A program made the translations under genes and the position numbers. Below, in pieces: positions 47,345 to 60,858 of a stretch of DNA of 64,000 bases. Each line of letters starts with the position of its first letter. Positions within the stretch are counted from its first letter, which is position 1. Below the pieces are notes generated by a model, which did no database searches, had not been told where the DNA came from, and was given only the letters and a program-made list of their open reading frames with translations. The stretch lies in NCBI GenBank assembly GCA_020746875.1, contig JAGTJL010000002.1:2852001-2916000 (forward strand), read 5' to 3'. The stretch is from Rhexocercosporidium sp. MPI-PUGE-AT-0058 (lineage: Eukaryota > Ascomycota > Leotiomycetes > Helotiales).

Positions 47345-50300
47345 TCAATCGATTTCTACGATCTCTCTTTTTAGCGAAATATTCCTCCCCTGGCTCTGGT
47401 TTTGACTTTGGTTTGGTGTGGGTTGCTGCTGTCTCTGCTGCTGCTGTCGAGGATTTGATACTGGAGTTTGCTTTTGAAGTACTGGCACCGGTACCTGAGA
47501 AGTTGGCACAATGGTGTCCAGGCTTCTCCCACTCAATACAAAGGTTCGAACAACCTCGTCCGTCTTCAGCAGTAGAGTTTCTGCACCACTTCCTTGCGCT
47601 ACCCCACTGACACTCATGCCTTGCCAGCCCGGGCCTGAAGACCTCCAAAGAGCCTTCAATGATTCGTCAAGTGCATCCTCTCCCTTGTTACGAGCTACGC
47701 TATCAGTTCGCCGGATGTACCACCACGGCACCCCTCTCCTTTGCCGCAACCTAACCTCGAAGGTAATCTTCCGAGACATCGAGGGTGCGTTGGCGGTCGG
47801 CGATTGATTAGTGAGGCTGTATCTAATAAGGTATGAGTCTGACGCTCTGACGTTGATAAAGACCTCTCCCTTGGCATTCATCTCGTCCGAGAACCATGTC
47901 GTTTCGATGATATCGAGACCCCGCAAAACAGGAAGAGTCAGCGGGAGGAAAGTCGCGATCCCATCAAGCCCTTCTAATCCGTTCAAAATCTTCGCTAGAG
48001 TATCCGCAATTCGAAGATGTGGATTGCCCCTCTCTAAGACTAGTACCATAACATTATCAGCAGCGCTGAAATCGATTGTTGCCCTGTACATGCTAGATGT
48101 CGGATCGACATCCGTAGAATCTGCACTGAGCGTTCTTGGGTGGTTGCGATAAGTGAAAATAATCTTTCCAAGAGAGACCATCTCACATTCCAGAGTCTTC
48201 TCATGTCTGTGTAGCACCTGAACGAACTCGACTAGGCGTTCGACGCGGACCAAGCGCTCGATAAGTACAGGAATGACTGATTCGCCAACCCTGCTGTGTA
48301 AACGGATGGCAAAGGACCCATTTTGAGCATTAAATACGATGTCCTTGTCAACTTGCTCATTGATATTTAAAAGAGCTTGTGGAAGTGGGACAATCATGTG
48401 GGCTTCTGTGACCAGAACAGAGCGCTCGCCCGCACCCAATGACCGCTGGGGAAGGATGCTTGGAGGTTGACTGTTTGCTACCGGCTTTTGCATTGTTTGG
48501 GTCTGCTCGGTGCCGTTGAAATCGGAAACATCGCGAGAAATCTGCTGAACCATCTCGACACCCTGAAAGGTGATTCGTAGAATATCTTTTGCCCAAGGTT
48601 TCCCAGTACGTGGAAGTCTATTTCTCGACGGTATGAGGTCAGAGAATCGGGCATAAATAGACGGTAAAGCAACAGCTTTTGAAGGTCTGCCTTTGCCTAA
48701 CATATGATGGACATGTTTGACGTGGAGTGCCTTCATATTGGTGTAATGAGAAACAACTCCAGCAGCGAAGACATTGAGCGTGGACAGGAAAGAGTAGGTG
48801 GGTTTGGGCGAGGAAGATTTGATCGGTAGTCTGATAGCACAAGCCACTTCTCGATTATTGGGCTGAATAGGACTTGGCACCGATGTACTGTACAGGTGAG
48901 CCAATGAAAATCATTTCAGGTGAGGGGACTAACGTTTTGACCAAGTACCACTTTTCTCCAGTCATGCTCTGCGATACGGCAAGATACCAATCCTCAACCC
49001 AACCAGATCGCCTGAACCAAAGAACCGCCAAATGATCCTTGCCAGCAAATTGTTGCACTTTATCCAGTTGTAGCTCTGGGTTGGCGACCCTGTTCCATCC
49101 AACACTCGGAGCACGGGTCGAGAGGTCTTCTGCTACTAACATTAGACGAAGGCGTTCAATCAAGGAGTGGCCTTCTTTCGCCGGATCTTGCAACCGGTTG
49201 AGTGCTGCTTCGAAGTTGGCAAAGGTACGACACATAGGGCCAAAAACAAATCGTCCACTAATAGGGTCGATTTTGATCGATACATGATGCTCACTTGTCA
49301 ATTGAACCTTGAGTTCCGAATCTGCTGGATCATCTTGGGAGGTACTCAGAGACAATTCCAGATCGCGGTTGGCGAATAAAGGCTTGATCGCTAAGGCGTG
49401 ATATATAGACGTTAGGATGTACTCTATGTGCTTTGAAATGACTGTCTTCAAGAGCGATTCTGTGGAAATATTGGAAGTATCGAATGGGATATCGACATCC
49501 TTGATTTCCTTAGACTCGCGGAACCATCTGATGAATAAGCGACTCGTGGCCTTGGGATCCTTGCGACTGTCCTTCTGTCTGCCACTGTGCACCCCTAAAA
49601 TAATCCAACTTTTCGTGCCCTTGGTGAGGATGCCCTTTTGATTGCGAAGGTCGGGGTATCGATGAAGCCAGTATTGTATTGAAATAGGCCTATTGAGTAT
49701 CTCAACTCGCAGTGTGTCTATCCAGGTGGACCTGGCTAGCATCACAGCCTGACGTCGAAACTCGTTGATCTTGTAAGTCAAAACAAGCTCATGCAAGTAC
49801 TTGTAGCACTCAGAAAGGCCATCTTTAAGAAGGATCTCGTTGACTTTGTTCTCCAGGTGCCACCGGATTCCAGGACTCATATTTGTCGATGATGGCTGGA
49901 AAAGAAATCGGAAGTCAATGAACCAGTATTGAGATTCGGGTTGTTCGTCCGCAATGGTGAGATCTATCTCAAATTCTCCCGGTACCGTGAAAGTTGCACG
50001 GCCGGACTTGATTGTGAAATCCTTGAATTGCAATGGAATGATTTCATAATCATTCAGATTGAGACGTATCGAGAGTAGGGTGTTGAGCTTTTCAAGAGAT
50101 CCCAGGACTTCTTTGGCGGTTAATGGTGGAGGTGGAATGTAATTTAGCTGAACTGGTTAGCATGCATAAATCTAACGGATGAAATGGTAGAACTTACGTC
50201 TGGCATCCAGGAGGCCGTCCCAGTCGTCAAAACCTCCAACGCCGTCTTGAGATCCGGATTCGGCAGTCGAAAATTATACAGTGCTCTCTTGTTCTCAGCC

Positions 50301-50920
50301 ATCAAGTCGATTGCATCTGTGTATAGCTTCTTCTGAGCTTCTACGTGGATCCTCACATCGATCAAGTGGGTCACCTCTTCAGCTTTCCGACTCCAGCCTG
50401 TGATTACCAAAGCTTTTGTCCATGCTTCATGCGACGAGGTAGCAAAGTTCATCAAGCGAAGCTTTTTGTTGATATTTTCTGAGGATGAATCTTCCGGTAT
50501 ACTGTGATGGGACGCATTGCCATTGACTGCCGATGCAGGACCTGGCATCTGGCCCAGCTCTTGGATGGTGCTGAGAACATCCGCGTGTGTCTTTTGCGCC
50601 AATCGAGAGATCAGCGTCTGAAGGGGAAAGTAATTCTCCGCGATATGAGCAATCTCTTCAGGCAGTTGGTTCACACGCGCTTGCATGTCCCGTGAATTTC
50701 CAATACCTCCTTCGCCATGCCGCGAACCCTCGGGCAATTTTCCGTTCAGTCCGTTCGATATCGCTGGGCCCACTGGCGCAGTGCTTTGATGCAGTTCTCT
50801 CGCTTTTCCCTTGTCTTGCGTCTTGTCTGAAGCCCCGTTGACACCGTTCGGCCGTTGGTCTCTGTCGTGATTCGTGTGTGAGCCATTCCTGCTCCCGTGG
50901 TCCATGATGACGCCAGGCAT
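47345..50920 (-). CDS. MED14: Mediator complex subunit 14 (Rgr1 homologue), three exons
   Basis: MED14 is the scaffold that links the head, middle and tail modules of Mediator in RNA polymerase II transcription. The first in-frame ATG is 50,920; an upstream open stretch without ATG follows a possible acceptor, so an extra 5' exon cannot be excluded. Exons 50,198-50,920, 48,934-50,147 and 47,345-48,830 join in frame across introns of 50 and 103 nt (donors GTAAGT and GTTAGT), giving about 1140 aa, normal for filamentous fungi. The conserved N-terminal domain begins LPEEIAHIAENYFPLQTLI and continues with ISRLAQ; SWMPD joins LNYIPPPPLT exactly at intron 1, a hallmark MED14 segment. The C-terminus is a Gln/Asn-rich tail ending KREIVEID. 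Intact, with no stops. A housekeeping gene, so this part of the window is core genome. Confidence 0.93.
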
Positions 50921-53368
50921 GCTCCCTCGAACTAGATCCTCTTCCGGCCTCTCAACCCCCCTCACTGCCTCCGCTCCGACTTTTGCCCTCTCTGTCGACT
51001 CTATCTTGGCTGATGTTTCTGGGGGTCAGAGATGGACGCGGTTCGAGGAGGGCTCAACGAGCAGAGCCTGCGCTATCGTTGAAGGCCAAAGGGCATCGGC
51101 GCGATCGAATGCAAGCAACTAGACTGGCGACTGCGATGCTCGCCGAGGTTCTGGGGGAAATGATAGATCAAGCGGCTTTGCGCTACGCTGCGCTGTAGGA
51201 GGGGAATGCAGAACGCGATCCGCGATCTTGCATGCAAGGATGGGTGGCAGATTGAGCTGAGACTGCGGCTGTAGGTGTAGGTGTAGGTGTAGGTGTAGGT
51301 GTATGTTCTATCTGCTGGCGAGGCAGGGCAAGTGGTGAATTCTTGAGGGAGGAGAGTCGCTCTGAACTCGCAGTCGCAACCGCAATCCCAATCCCAGTCG
51401 CAACAGCAGCCGCAGTGGTCTGGTATGGGGTTTGTTTGTATCGACGATGACGATGAGCTTGATTGGGTTGATTTGGGAAGTAGAGTATGGGAGTGTAGAG
51501 TAGAGTAGTAAGGCGGCGGGCAGCAGATGATGATGATGATGATGATGGTTGTCTGGTCTGGTCTGGTCTGATCTGGGCTGGTCTGAGGTGGTCTCGGTTG
51601 TCTGGCTAGCTGTTTGGTTTGGTCCGGTTTGGTCTGGCTGATCTGGTCTGGTCTTGTCTTGTCTGGTCTGGTAGTAGTATCAAGAGATCAAGAAGGCTGG
51701 CGGGCGCTGAGGCGCGATGACCATACCATGGCGCTACTGGCTGGCTTGCTGGGCTGTTTAGCCGTGGCGGCATCACGTGGAGTGACATTAGTCAGCTCGC
51801 AGACTGTAGACCACAGTATTGAGTGACATAGCTATCTTAAATCATAGCTATCTTAAATCATATCTAGCTGCGCATTTATGTACAGTACAGTACAGTACCA
51901 TCCTACAGTACAGACTAATAATGTACTTCAAAGGTCAACTACCCTCCTACCCCATAATACTACTTCCATGTTCCTTCTCCCACAGTGCCGTACCTCAGCC
52001 TCAGCCGCAGCCTCCACCCGAGCCACGCCAGCTTTCAACTTAACCTCGACCTACGGTACAAGTATCGGTCTCCCAATCAGTCTCCTGTACCCTATGGAGG
52101 ATGGGAGGTACTTCCATCATGGTCGTCATTAATTCCAACCTATCTTTCATCGGCTTGGGACACTGAGAAGTGTAAAACTTACTGACCTCCTCATTGGTGA
52201 CCTTTGCCTATCAAAGCAACCTTTCTTGCTTTAGCCCCAGCAAATACATTCATTTTTGGCAATGCACGGCCCCCAAAAGACATCTTCTGAGGTTCTGGAT
52301 TGGGCTCATAGTCTTAGGTTCATCAGAGATGTGATATCGCATTGACATGCCCTGCCCTACCCTTATCCTATCCTGTTCTACCTGTCACAAAGAACTGGTG
52401 GTAGAGCTGACTGCCTATGAGCAGAGCAGAGAATCTAGCTATCTAGCACTCGTGGCTTGGAGGTCTCAAATCCAAGGCTTTCGTGATTATTCGTGAAACG
52501 GGTTTGGCAAACAAACAAAGAAAAAAGTACTCGTCAAGACTGTATGATTCTATGACTGTTCCAATCTAGACCTAGCAGAATCTCAGCGGCAGGTATTCTA
52601 GACATTTGACTATTAATGTTTGTTGGATGAGAGGGTGTAGGAATTGTTCGTACTAGAGTGAAGTTTGAAGTTAATGCTACAGCTGAGTGGATGTTGCGGT
52701 TGAAGGAATCCTCGATAACATTGAGTTAGGAAATACTGCGAACGCAATGCAATGAACGCAATGCACAATGTCCTAATTGACTGATAGAGTGAAGAAAGCT
52801 GTTGTTCTGGCTCAATACTATTGCAACCAGTACTCCTCAAGAACGGTATCTCAAGATTCCAGCCTTTCGAATTTTGAGCTTCAATTGGAGGTATGCACAA
52901 AAACAAAAAAACAATTGGGGTGCCAAAGACCCAGGTCGCCGCCGCCTCTGCCTTTGTTAAGGAAAGATGGACTGACAGGACCCTTGTTTTGTTGTCACAA
53001 CTGAGGGGAAACCGGGGCCTGGTAGGCGTGACCCTGGTTGAGGTAATACTCTCTCTCTACTCTCTCTCTCTGTCTCTCTCTCCATCTCCGCCTCACCTCT
53101 CTGCCTCCCTTGGAGTTGTCTACCTGCGCACGCAGCACACTGCTCTACTTTATAATACTCCTCTCTACCCCCTCGGCCCCCTCTCCAGCAGAGCAATGTC
53201 CCAGCTGCAACCCCAGCATTCACGATTCGCGTAAGACGCATGATGCTCTAAGGCCTTGCTTACTGGTCGTACCATCCATCCCATGCTGTCCTATTCCATT
53301 CTATCCCATAGCCCAATCGCCAGCCTGCCAGGCACCTTTGCTCGCACCTCTCTCCCTCCCACCCTACG
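50921..53368. other. divergent intergenic region between MED14 and ATG22
   Basis: 2.4 kb rich in simple repeats: (GTAGGT)n at 51,271-51,303, (GAT)n at 51,526-51,547, GGTCT-like tracts at 51,550-51,673, and a CT-rich stretch at 53,048-53,100. Also a short CAGTA run near 51,887. No gene seen; presumably both promoters and 5' leaders. Confidence 0.6.
51550..51673. repeat. degenerate TCTGG pentanucleotide tract
   Basis: About 120 bp of CTGGT/TTGGT-type 5-bp units, strongly G+T on this strand, upstream of MED14. Confidence 0.7.
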
Positions 53369-55589
53369 ATGGTACCAGGACACGAATCCCAACCTCACCC
53401 CCAAGCTCTCCCGCGACCACATCAACCGCAACGCGCACTGTCCTCGAACAGCACAAAGCGATCATTCCGCTCCTACACTTCATCCTTCGAGGCAGATGAC
53501 GAGCGCTCAAGCTCCGACAACTTCGAGAGCATGGGACCGGATCAGGGCTTCAGAGATGGCCCGTCTCAATACGACGGGGAGGATACGCGCTTGACGAGCC
53601 GCAAGGAGCTGTCGGGATGGTATGCGTACGGCTTTGCGGCAGAGGTTTTTGTGATCTGCGGAATGGGTGAGTGAGGCATTGTCAGGAAACGCTTCATTCG
53701 AGCTACACGGAGCTTCTAGGCAGATCGAGCGTGCAGCTGCCTAGATCCACACTGCTGGTCAATTTGAGTCTTCTACAAGCGTTGGATACTGAAATGGAGC
53801 TGCTGAAGTATTCGACATCTACGCTGTTCGAAACTTCCGACGGCAAGACTTAGTTGGAGCCCTTATTGTCGCAGAGCAGTGCTGTGCAGTTACGTTTACT
53901 GGCTTGGTTTGCTAACGAATTGTAGGATCCTTCATCCCAATAACTCTCGAACAGTTGGCACGCGAGAATGGCGTCCTACTCTCTGATCTAACTTCACCAT
54001 GCCCTTCGAGCTCCTCCCATCCAGCACCCAACTTCCCTGGGCCAAATGCCGTCAAAGACTTGGGTCAATGTGTGGTCTATGTGCTGGGAATACAAATCAA
54101 TACTGCGAGCTTTGCTATGTACACATTCTCTCTGAGCGTCCTATTTCAAGCTCTTCTAGTGGTGTCCATAAGTTGCGCTGCAGATCATGGCAATTATCGA
54201 AAACGACTCTTGCTGTTCTTTGCTTTCACTGGCTCGATAGCGACTATGCTCTTCTTACCCATCATCCCCAAGGTATATCTTCTGGCGGCACTCCTCGCCA
54301 TGATAGCCAATACTTGTTTCGGTGCAAGCTTTGTGCTTTTGAATTCATTCCTGCCTTTAATGGTTCGGCATCATCCAAGAACACAGTACCAGAGTCCAGA
54401 TTTCACGCCTGATTTGCCATCTACAATTCTAGAGAGTCAGCCATCAGATGCTTCACTAGACGCGCCGGAAACCTTACAAACCCCGACCTCGCCACTTCTT
54501 TCGCCAGCTCCAGACTCAACCCGGCCAATGCCACCCGCTAAGAACTTCACGTCTATCGAATTGCAACTATCTACACAGATATCCTCCACGGGCATTGGTA
54601 TCGGTTATAGTGCAGGACTATTCCTACAATGTGTTTGTATCGTTATTATCTATGCTCTTCATAGCTCAACATTCTCACTTCGATTGGCATTGTTTCTGGT
54701 AGGCGCATGGTGGTGCATCTTTACGATTCCTGCAGCACTCTGGCTCCGACCTCGACCGGGTCCTCCCTTACCAGCAAATGCCAACGGAAGAAAGAAATCA
54801 TGGAGTGCATATATCGTATATGCATGGATGTCCTTGTGGAGGACTGTCAAACTTGCACGCCGGTTGAAGGACATCACTCTATTCCTGGGGGCATGGTTTC
54901 TCCTGTCGGATGCGATTGCTACTGTCTCTGGTACGGCAGTTCTATATGCTAAGACCCAACTTCGCATGGAAGCAGCATATCTAGGACTCATCAATGTGAT
55001 TGCAACGACAGCGGGTGTCCTTGGCGCCTTTTCGTGGGCTTATATCTCTCGGAAGTTTGGCTTACGGCCCCACCAAACAATTCTAGCATGTATCTGTATC
55101 TTCGAGATTATCCCCTTATACGGTCTTTTAGGCTACCTTCCATTCGTGAAGAACTGGGGCGTGATTGGTCTCCAGCAACCATGGGAGATGTACCCACTCG
55201 GGTTCATTTACGGATTCGTTCTTGGCGGTTTAAGTAGCTACTGTCGCTCCCTTTTCGGTGAGCTTATTCCACCAGGATCAGAGGCCGCTTTCTACGCTCT
55301 GTATGCCATAACCGACAAAGGCTCAAGTGTGTTCGGTCCAGCTATTGTAGGCGCAATCGTGGATCGAACTGGCGAGATCAGACCGGCGTTTTGGTTTCTG
55401 GCCGTGTTGGTGGGCTTGCCTGCGCCGTTGATCTATTTCGTTAATGTGGATAGAGGCAAGGAAGAGGGTGCCAAACTGGCGGAGATCATCGAGGGCTTCA
55501 AGAGTGCGGAGACAAGTGAGTCCCAGAGCTTACACGAGGAGCAAGGGCTACTGGCTAGCGACAATGAAGAGGAGGAATCAAGGAGATAG
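53369..55589 (+). CDS. ATG22: Atg22-type vacuolar amino acid efflux protein, two exons
   Basis: Atg22 belongs to an MFS branch of vacuolar membrane exporters that release amino acids after autophagic breakdown. ATG 53,369; exon 1 53,369-53,666, intron 53,667-53,925 (donor GTGAGT, branch GCTAACG, acceptor TTGTAG), exon 2 53,926-55,589; 653 aa, usual length. Exon 1 encodes a polar Ser-rich N-terminus, then [20 protein letters not shown], the conserved first membrane segment, which continues across the intron into [15 protein letters not shown]. About eleven further hydrophobic segments follow, with a long polar loop rich in Pro and Ser near residues 255-300, and a closing [17 protein letters not shown] block that is highly characteristic. 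The acidic C-terminal tail ends in an EEEESRR segment. Undamaged. Confidence 0.93.
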
Positions 55590-56290
55590 GGGTATCTTGT
55601 ATTTACTGTGTTTTGGTAAAGCGTTGGATAATTGGGTGCACAGCGATGGAGTTGTGGCTTAACTCGGGTTTTGAGGAATGCAATCTGATTCTCCCCATGC
55701 TCTATTTACTTGCAATATCCTCCTTTTATCGCGTGTCTGATGTACTCAAACTTGTTGTGTACTGCTTCTACCCAAACGTCAGCCTTTCATCGCACTCAAC
55801 CTAGAGTGCCATCGACGCCAACCGTGGGGTGTTATACTTGCACTCTCCAGACCCTCAACCAAGTATCTCGGCAGCTTCGATCCTCGCCCACTTAAGACGA
55901 AGTTACCACATGATGACAACATTATCGCATGCATCTCGCTTTGGCGTCTCCTACCTACTCTTAGACCGCCATATCGCTTTCGCGTTACAGGACCCTCCCG
56001 GCAGCCCGTCAAAGGATCTGTAACAGTAACATAAACCCTTGGCAGCGGGATCCATAGCCTCACATTTCAAAGAATTGGAGATGGTGGCATGAACACAGAT
56101 GATGCGGTGTTTACTTGGCGGTGGAAATAAGGTAAGCCTTGGTACCTTTGTTGAGACCTAGGCAGTTATATTAAAACATTGGAATGTCCCCACGGGTTCG
56201 ATCTTCATCTCGACAGACGCATTGTCTCGATAAGAAAATTACTGAAATCAACCTGTCAATCAACATCATACCACATTTTCTGTCTATCAC
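55590..56290. other. intergenic downstream of ATG22
   Basis: Overlapping short ORFs on both strands, no domain. Contains the ATG22 3' UTR. Confidence 0.4.
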
Positions 56291-56648
56291 ATGTTCTTCG
56301 ACATGAGTTCTAAAGCTTTCACTTTCCTCCCACTTTTGCCTGTCAATACTACACCTTATTCCGATCGTTCGGATGTGAGTTGTCTGCACAAGGAAGATAA
56401 AGAGTCGATTTCAAGACCTAACCTAAGGCGCTTCATAGACGGCTACATCCGAGTCTCATACGAGCAGCAACCCTCATAATTCCCATGGCTCGACGGATAC
56501 CAATGGTACATTAGAGTCCAATACCCACCGACGAGGATCTCGCTTACTCTCACCAGTCAACAAGACTCTCGAAGTCGAGGTCAAGCGCCTCCAGGAAGAG
56601 ATTAAAAGGCTACAGGAAGACATGAAGAGCGTGAAGAGGAGTTCGTGA
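56291..56648 (+). CDS. possible 97-aa protein with a C-terminal coiled coil
   Basis: Not recognised. ATG 56,291; exon 1 56,291-56,374 ends at a GTGAGT donor; intron 56,375-56,438 (64 nt) has CTAAC 18-22 nt before the acceptor CATAG; exon 2 56,439-56,648 is in phase and ends at TGA. Exon 2 is rich in Ser, Thr, Asn and His, then has a heptad-like stretch LEVEVKRLQEEIKRLQEDMK (residues 73-92), a clear amphipathic coiled coil. No signal peptide. It could be a small dimerising regulator or a fragment of a larger gene with unseen exons. Support rests on splice signals, phase and the coiled coil only. Confidence 0.4.
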
Positions 56649-59600
56649 AGATCGATGATCGATGTTCACTTCTAATTTCGCCTGAAGAATTATGCCTTGG
56701 TGTTCCGATCGTGTGGGCATTCTATAGGAGTCCTGTCGGTCGGATAGGTACTGCCAATTGCATTCACAGCTGAGGCTTGCTCACAGCTTGGGATTCCATT
56801 TGTCAAGAGTTTTGCTCCGCATATGTATCAGGCTTTCGGTAGTGACAGGACAGTATACCATCATTTATCTCAACCAGTCATTCCACTATCTCCTCTCTCT
56901 CACACACACATTCTCTCTCTGATCCAGCTAGTGCGTTCCTGGCGCAGATCACGCTGTCTTGTGGCCTAGTGCAGCTTACAGATAATGAGTCCCGGTGACA
57001 TAATTTGGTTCCAAATCTGATGACATGAAGCCCAGCAGTATAAATAACATGAGACCCATGAATTCAATAATCCTCTGCTATATCAGATCTGTGCAAAGCA
57101 TCCAAGAAAGCTTGACAGTCCAAATCGCTCGCTGGTTGGGCCCAGTGCAGGAAAGTCACGGACTTTGCGAGTGCCATTTCTTGTACCACCCAGATTCGTT
57201 GCCACCACCGACGCAATAGAAGTCCTAGAGGTCTGCAAAGAGCTTGTTACCCCAATATAATATCCACTCCCGTGTTTCGCTCGGTAGATCTTGCTACAGG
57301 CGAGAAGATGTCGGGTCCTTCCATCCTGTCGTAAATGTCGAATTTCTGTAGCGACGCTGCCTAACAATTCCATGAATAGAACCGAGATAGACTTTCCATT
57401 CTCGACAACATCTGTTCATGCCTCTACGAGCCAGACTACAACCTTGGAAACTTTTGAATAGATGTTGCCCATTATTTCCACCTGAAGTCCGCGCTCGGTT
57501 TTGCCACTTTGCTTGATACATATAGAAACTATCCATAAACATCGATCTCGGTTCTGACACCTCGAATATTGCAGTGCCAATTCGCAGTTACATGTGACAC
57601 CGACAGTGCGTCTTTGACACCTGATCGAGGCTGTTGATTCGACTATGTTCTCGTTGTGCCTTGTATACGAAAGTGCTTCGTATACAGGATTGCCAAAAAG
57701 CCTGGTTTCGGTGAGGCTTACCTCAATTTCATCTTATCATACCCCACGATGAGAAGCTTTGGTACTCGCAAAGGGTCGTGGCACTCAGGTGGTCTGTATG
57801 AGAAGGGAAGGTTTACATTTTTCAGCAGTAGCTTCAACGCCTTAGGTGAACAGAAAGAATTAAGCCAATAAAACTCGACAGGCACAAAGAGTTTATTCCT
57901 ATTACCCATAAATGCTTCTTAGTTTGCAACCATTTCTTTTGCAAATTAGATTTCATCCTCGAAGCACGTTTCATGAAGAAGCGTCGATAACAACCAGACA
58001 CCTCCGAACTCCAATCTAAACACCATATGTGGCATGAGTGAATTGTAGACGCCCCATTCGTCACTTATAAAGTATTTCGTGGAGTAAACTGCGATTCCGA
58101 TGACTTTCCTCGTTCAAAGCTTAGAGTGCTAAGACGAATGCAGGAATTTTTTTGGACGATTTTGAATTGAGCAATGATTGCTGCACACATGCAATAGTCG
58201 TGTCAAGATCTCGTAGATTCATGCGTTCTGTTTACTTATTTCTGCAAACAAAACTGCCAGATCCCTACCTGTCATGCGAACCTCACAGAATAATGCTTTT
58301 TTTTTTTTTGGAAAGTCCCTCAAGCAGATCTGGTCTCGATTCCAGTCCAAGTGGTCAGAAAGCGGCCCCTCGCCCGTCCAAGTTAGTATTCCCTACGGTC
58401 GTTATGATTTTCTCGTTTATGTGGTAAAACAGCGCAGTAATTATCATATTGCCCAGGAATGCCGACCCTAATCTCTTTGTTAGCTCGTAAGTTATGCTAT
58501 GAAGTTACGATGGTAGTTGGAAAAGACGGAATGCCGGGTACTACATACTCACATGCGCACTACAAGTCTTTAGTGCATCCATTCCATGACCAACTGCAAA
58601 CAACTTGAGGTTCTGTCTATAGGCAATTTGACGAGGACCATCGCTTATACTCATTAAGCAAGACAGGAAAAGGGCTTACTCTGCGTTTTCAGAATCGTCC
58701 TTGATCCAGAACAAAGCCAATGTCATTACTCAATCGAACGCAACTTTAGTGATGGTACCACATGAGATTTGGAAGTGAGTAACGGGTCCTTCTCGAAATT
58801 TGTCAGTTCTAGGATTAGAGTAAGTTGGACCGGGTGTACAGCTGCCTTTGCAGCTCTTTCATGAAAGAGCTAAGGGGGTATGTGTGCTCTGAAACGTCCA
58901 ATCATGCAGACAATGCCGTGCTGGAGCCAACTATGAAGCCGGATTAAATTTGTATCGATGCCTATATACAGCAGAGAAATTACGTTTTCACGGGTCTTAT
59001 CAAGGATTTCCTTGTCCCACTATAGCAGGGCATTGAAAGGATCTCTAATACTATTGTGTACATTAGAGCAAATATGAAATTAGGTGAAGATGGGATAATG
59101 TGTGGTAATAGGTATCCGATAATGGCATCTATAATGCGAATAATATACATCTTTGTCCTCCAGCCTCCTGTCGATAAGACGATGGTATGAGTGAGTGAAT
59201 GTGTAAGCAAGCCATAATCAGAACATTCCAAACTCGGAGCTGTGAAATAAAAAAGGTTGACGCTGCCGATTGCGACGCAGCACAGTAGATCCCGAACCCA
59301 CCAGGCTCTCCAATGAAATTGCATGAGTTTTCGTTGTCCGGCCCAGTAAGTCTTTCCGTGCCCCCTGCCACTGGAATCAGTGAGCGATCTGCCTTTGGAT
59401 GTCACTTGCATGTAAATACATACCATTTCGGAGGACTTGGGCTGACTAGACGGCCAAACATGACGAAGACAAGTAGAAAGATCATGACAGCGGGGGATGA
59501 TGTAACCACGATGTGAGTCTAATGTGCGTAGCAGAAATAATGCTTGGCTTTCTAGGTAAATATCTCCTCCGTAATAGCCAAAGATGTAAATCCGGAGTCC

Positions 59601-60858
59601 GTGGCGTACATGTGAATAATGTAGTGCTATGGACAACTCAATATCGCGAAATTTTTCTGAATACAGGGACAGCGTAGGACGGATGCCGATCTTCGTATGT
59701 CGATCTTTGTGTATATGTCTAGGTGCAGGGAACAAGGTTCGTAATACTTACCGACAATATATCCTTGGCATCTATTACTTTATCGTAAGTCATGAGAACA
59801 GTGCTGTTGTGAGATTGGATTGTTGAAAGCAGCAATACCAGCCGGTGTCAGTTCTGCCGAAGCTGTATTAAGGGTGGATACATCTCAGTGACAGTAGACG
59901 GCGACACGGGCCTAGTTTCGTTGTGTGGGAGATCTCCAATGCCCAAGCCACCGGGCTCTCTAGTGAGAGGTTACCATAGAAGTTGTGTCGATCTAGTCAC
60001 ACTGAGCATGCAGGCACCCGATACGAGGACCTTTGTACTGGTATCGAGTTTAGAATCGATATCTAAAGCCACATTTGTGCCATTAACACAAGCGCCACAA
60101 GAACAGCTGGTCGTACACCAAGGGAGTAATGAGTTAAGATGATTGTTCTCAGCTCGTACAATATTGATTAAACACCATGAGGCATGATTCTGCTTTCGTG
60201 GCGGAAATTTGCCCGGGACACGGATTGTTTGTGCCACATGCTTCCGTACATTCCATTGATTTAGCCAAAGTCATATTGGCATGTAACTTTTGCCAAGTGC
60301 TCTGACAATTTAACTTTGGACTCCCCTCAACGTCCTATGTCCTTTGTCACGATTGATTCTCGTATAATCGTGCTGCTGAAGTCATCCATTCCCCCAAATA
60401 GTAATCCTTTGATAGCAACTTGAATTTCAAGACCATATGGACCTAATACCCGGCGAATATAGATCCTCAATATAATAGACCGGTTGAAGTACATGTATGA
60501 CTTTTTCGTCACACAACAGGCGTCAGAGTGATCAACGAAGGCTGGGGAAGAGAGGGTAACTTATGAATGTGACCTGGTATGTAATTCTGAGGTATGACCA
60601 AGTCCTCGCACGAACAGACGATCTAGACGGCATAGAATACAAGCGAGGTCGATCTTCACAGACGTGTAGATCGAAAAGCGTGTGCATATTCTCCTGCTTT
60701 GGAGAGTATACTTCAACAGTGACTGGAGACAGATCGGGATTGGCACATAAGTAACCGTTTCCCTCCTCTCCATCCCAGTCTTTTCATCACTGACTTCTCT
60801 TCATCCAGACTATTACGGCAATCCCAAAATCACTGAAACCCTCACCCATAATACCACA
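56649..60858. other. 4.2 kb without a recognisable gene
   Basis: Scattered short ORFs. The longest is a 251-codon minus-strand ORF at 58,980-59,735, Tyr/His/Arg-rich with no domain and no matching splice context. A minus-strand stretch at about 60,130-59,975 reads Cys-rich (CTTSCSCGACVNG) but no full gene could be built. Poly-T at 58,298-58,309. Confidence 0.4.

Noticed and set aside
47175..47648. 157-codon minus-strand ORF at the end of MED14
   Set aside because: Out of frame with the MED14 last exon, which is fully coding here down to 47,345.
58980..59735. 251-codon minus-strand ORF
   Set aside because: No domain, odd composition, no splice partners or promoter signs, and it overlaps other ORFs in a gene-poor stretch. 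Length alone is not enough.
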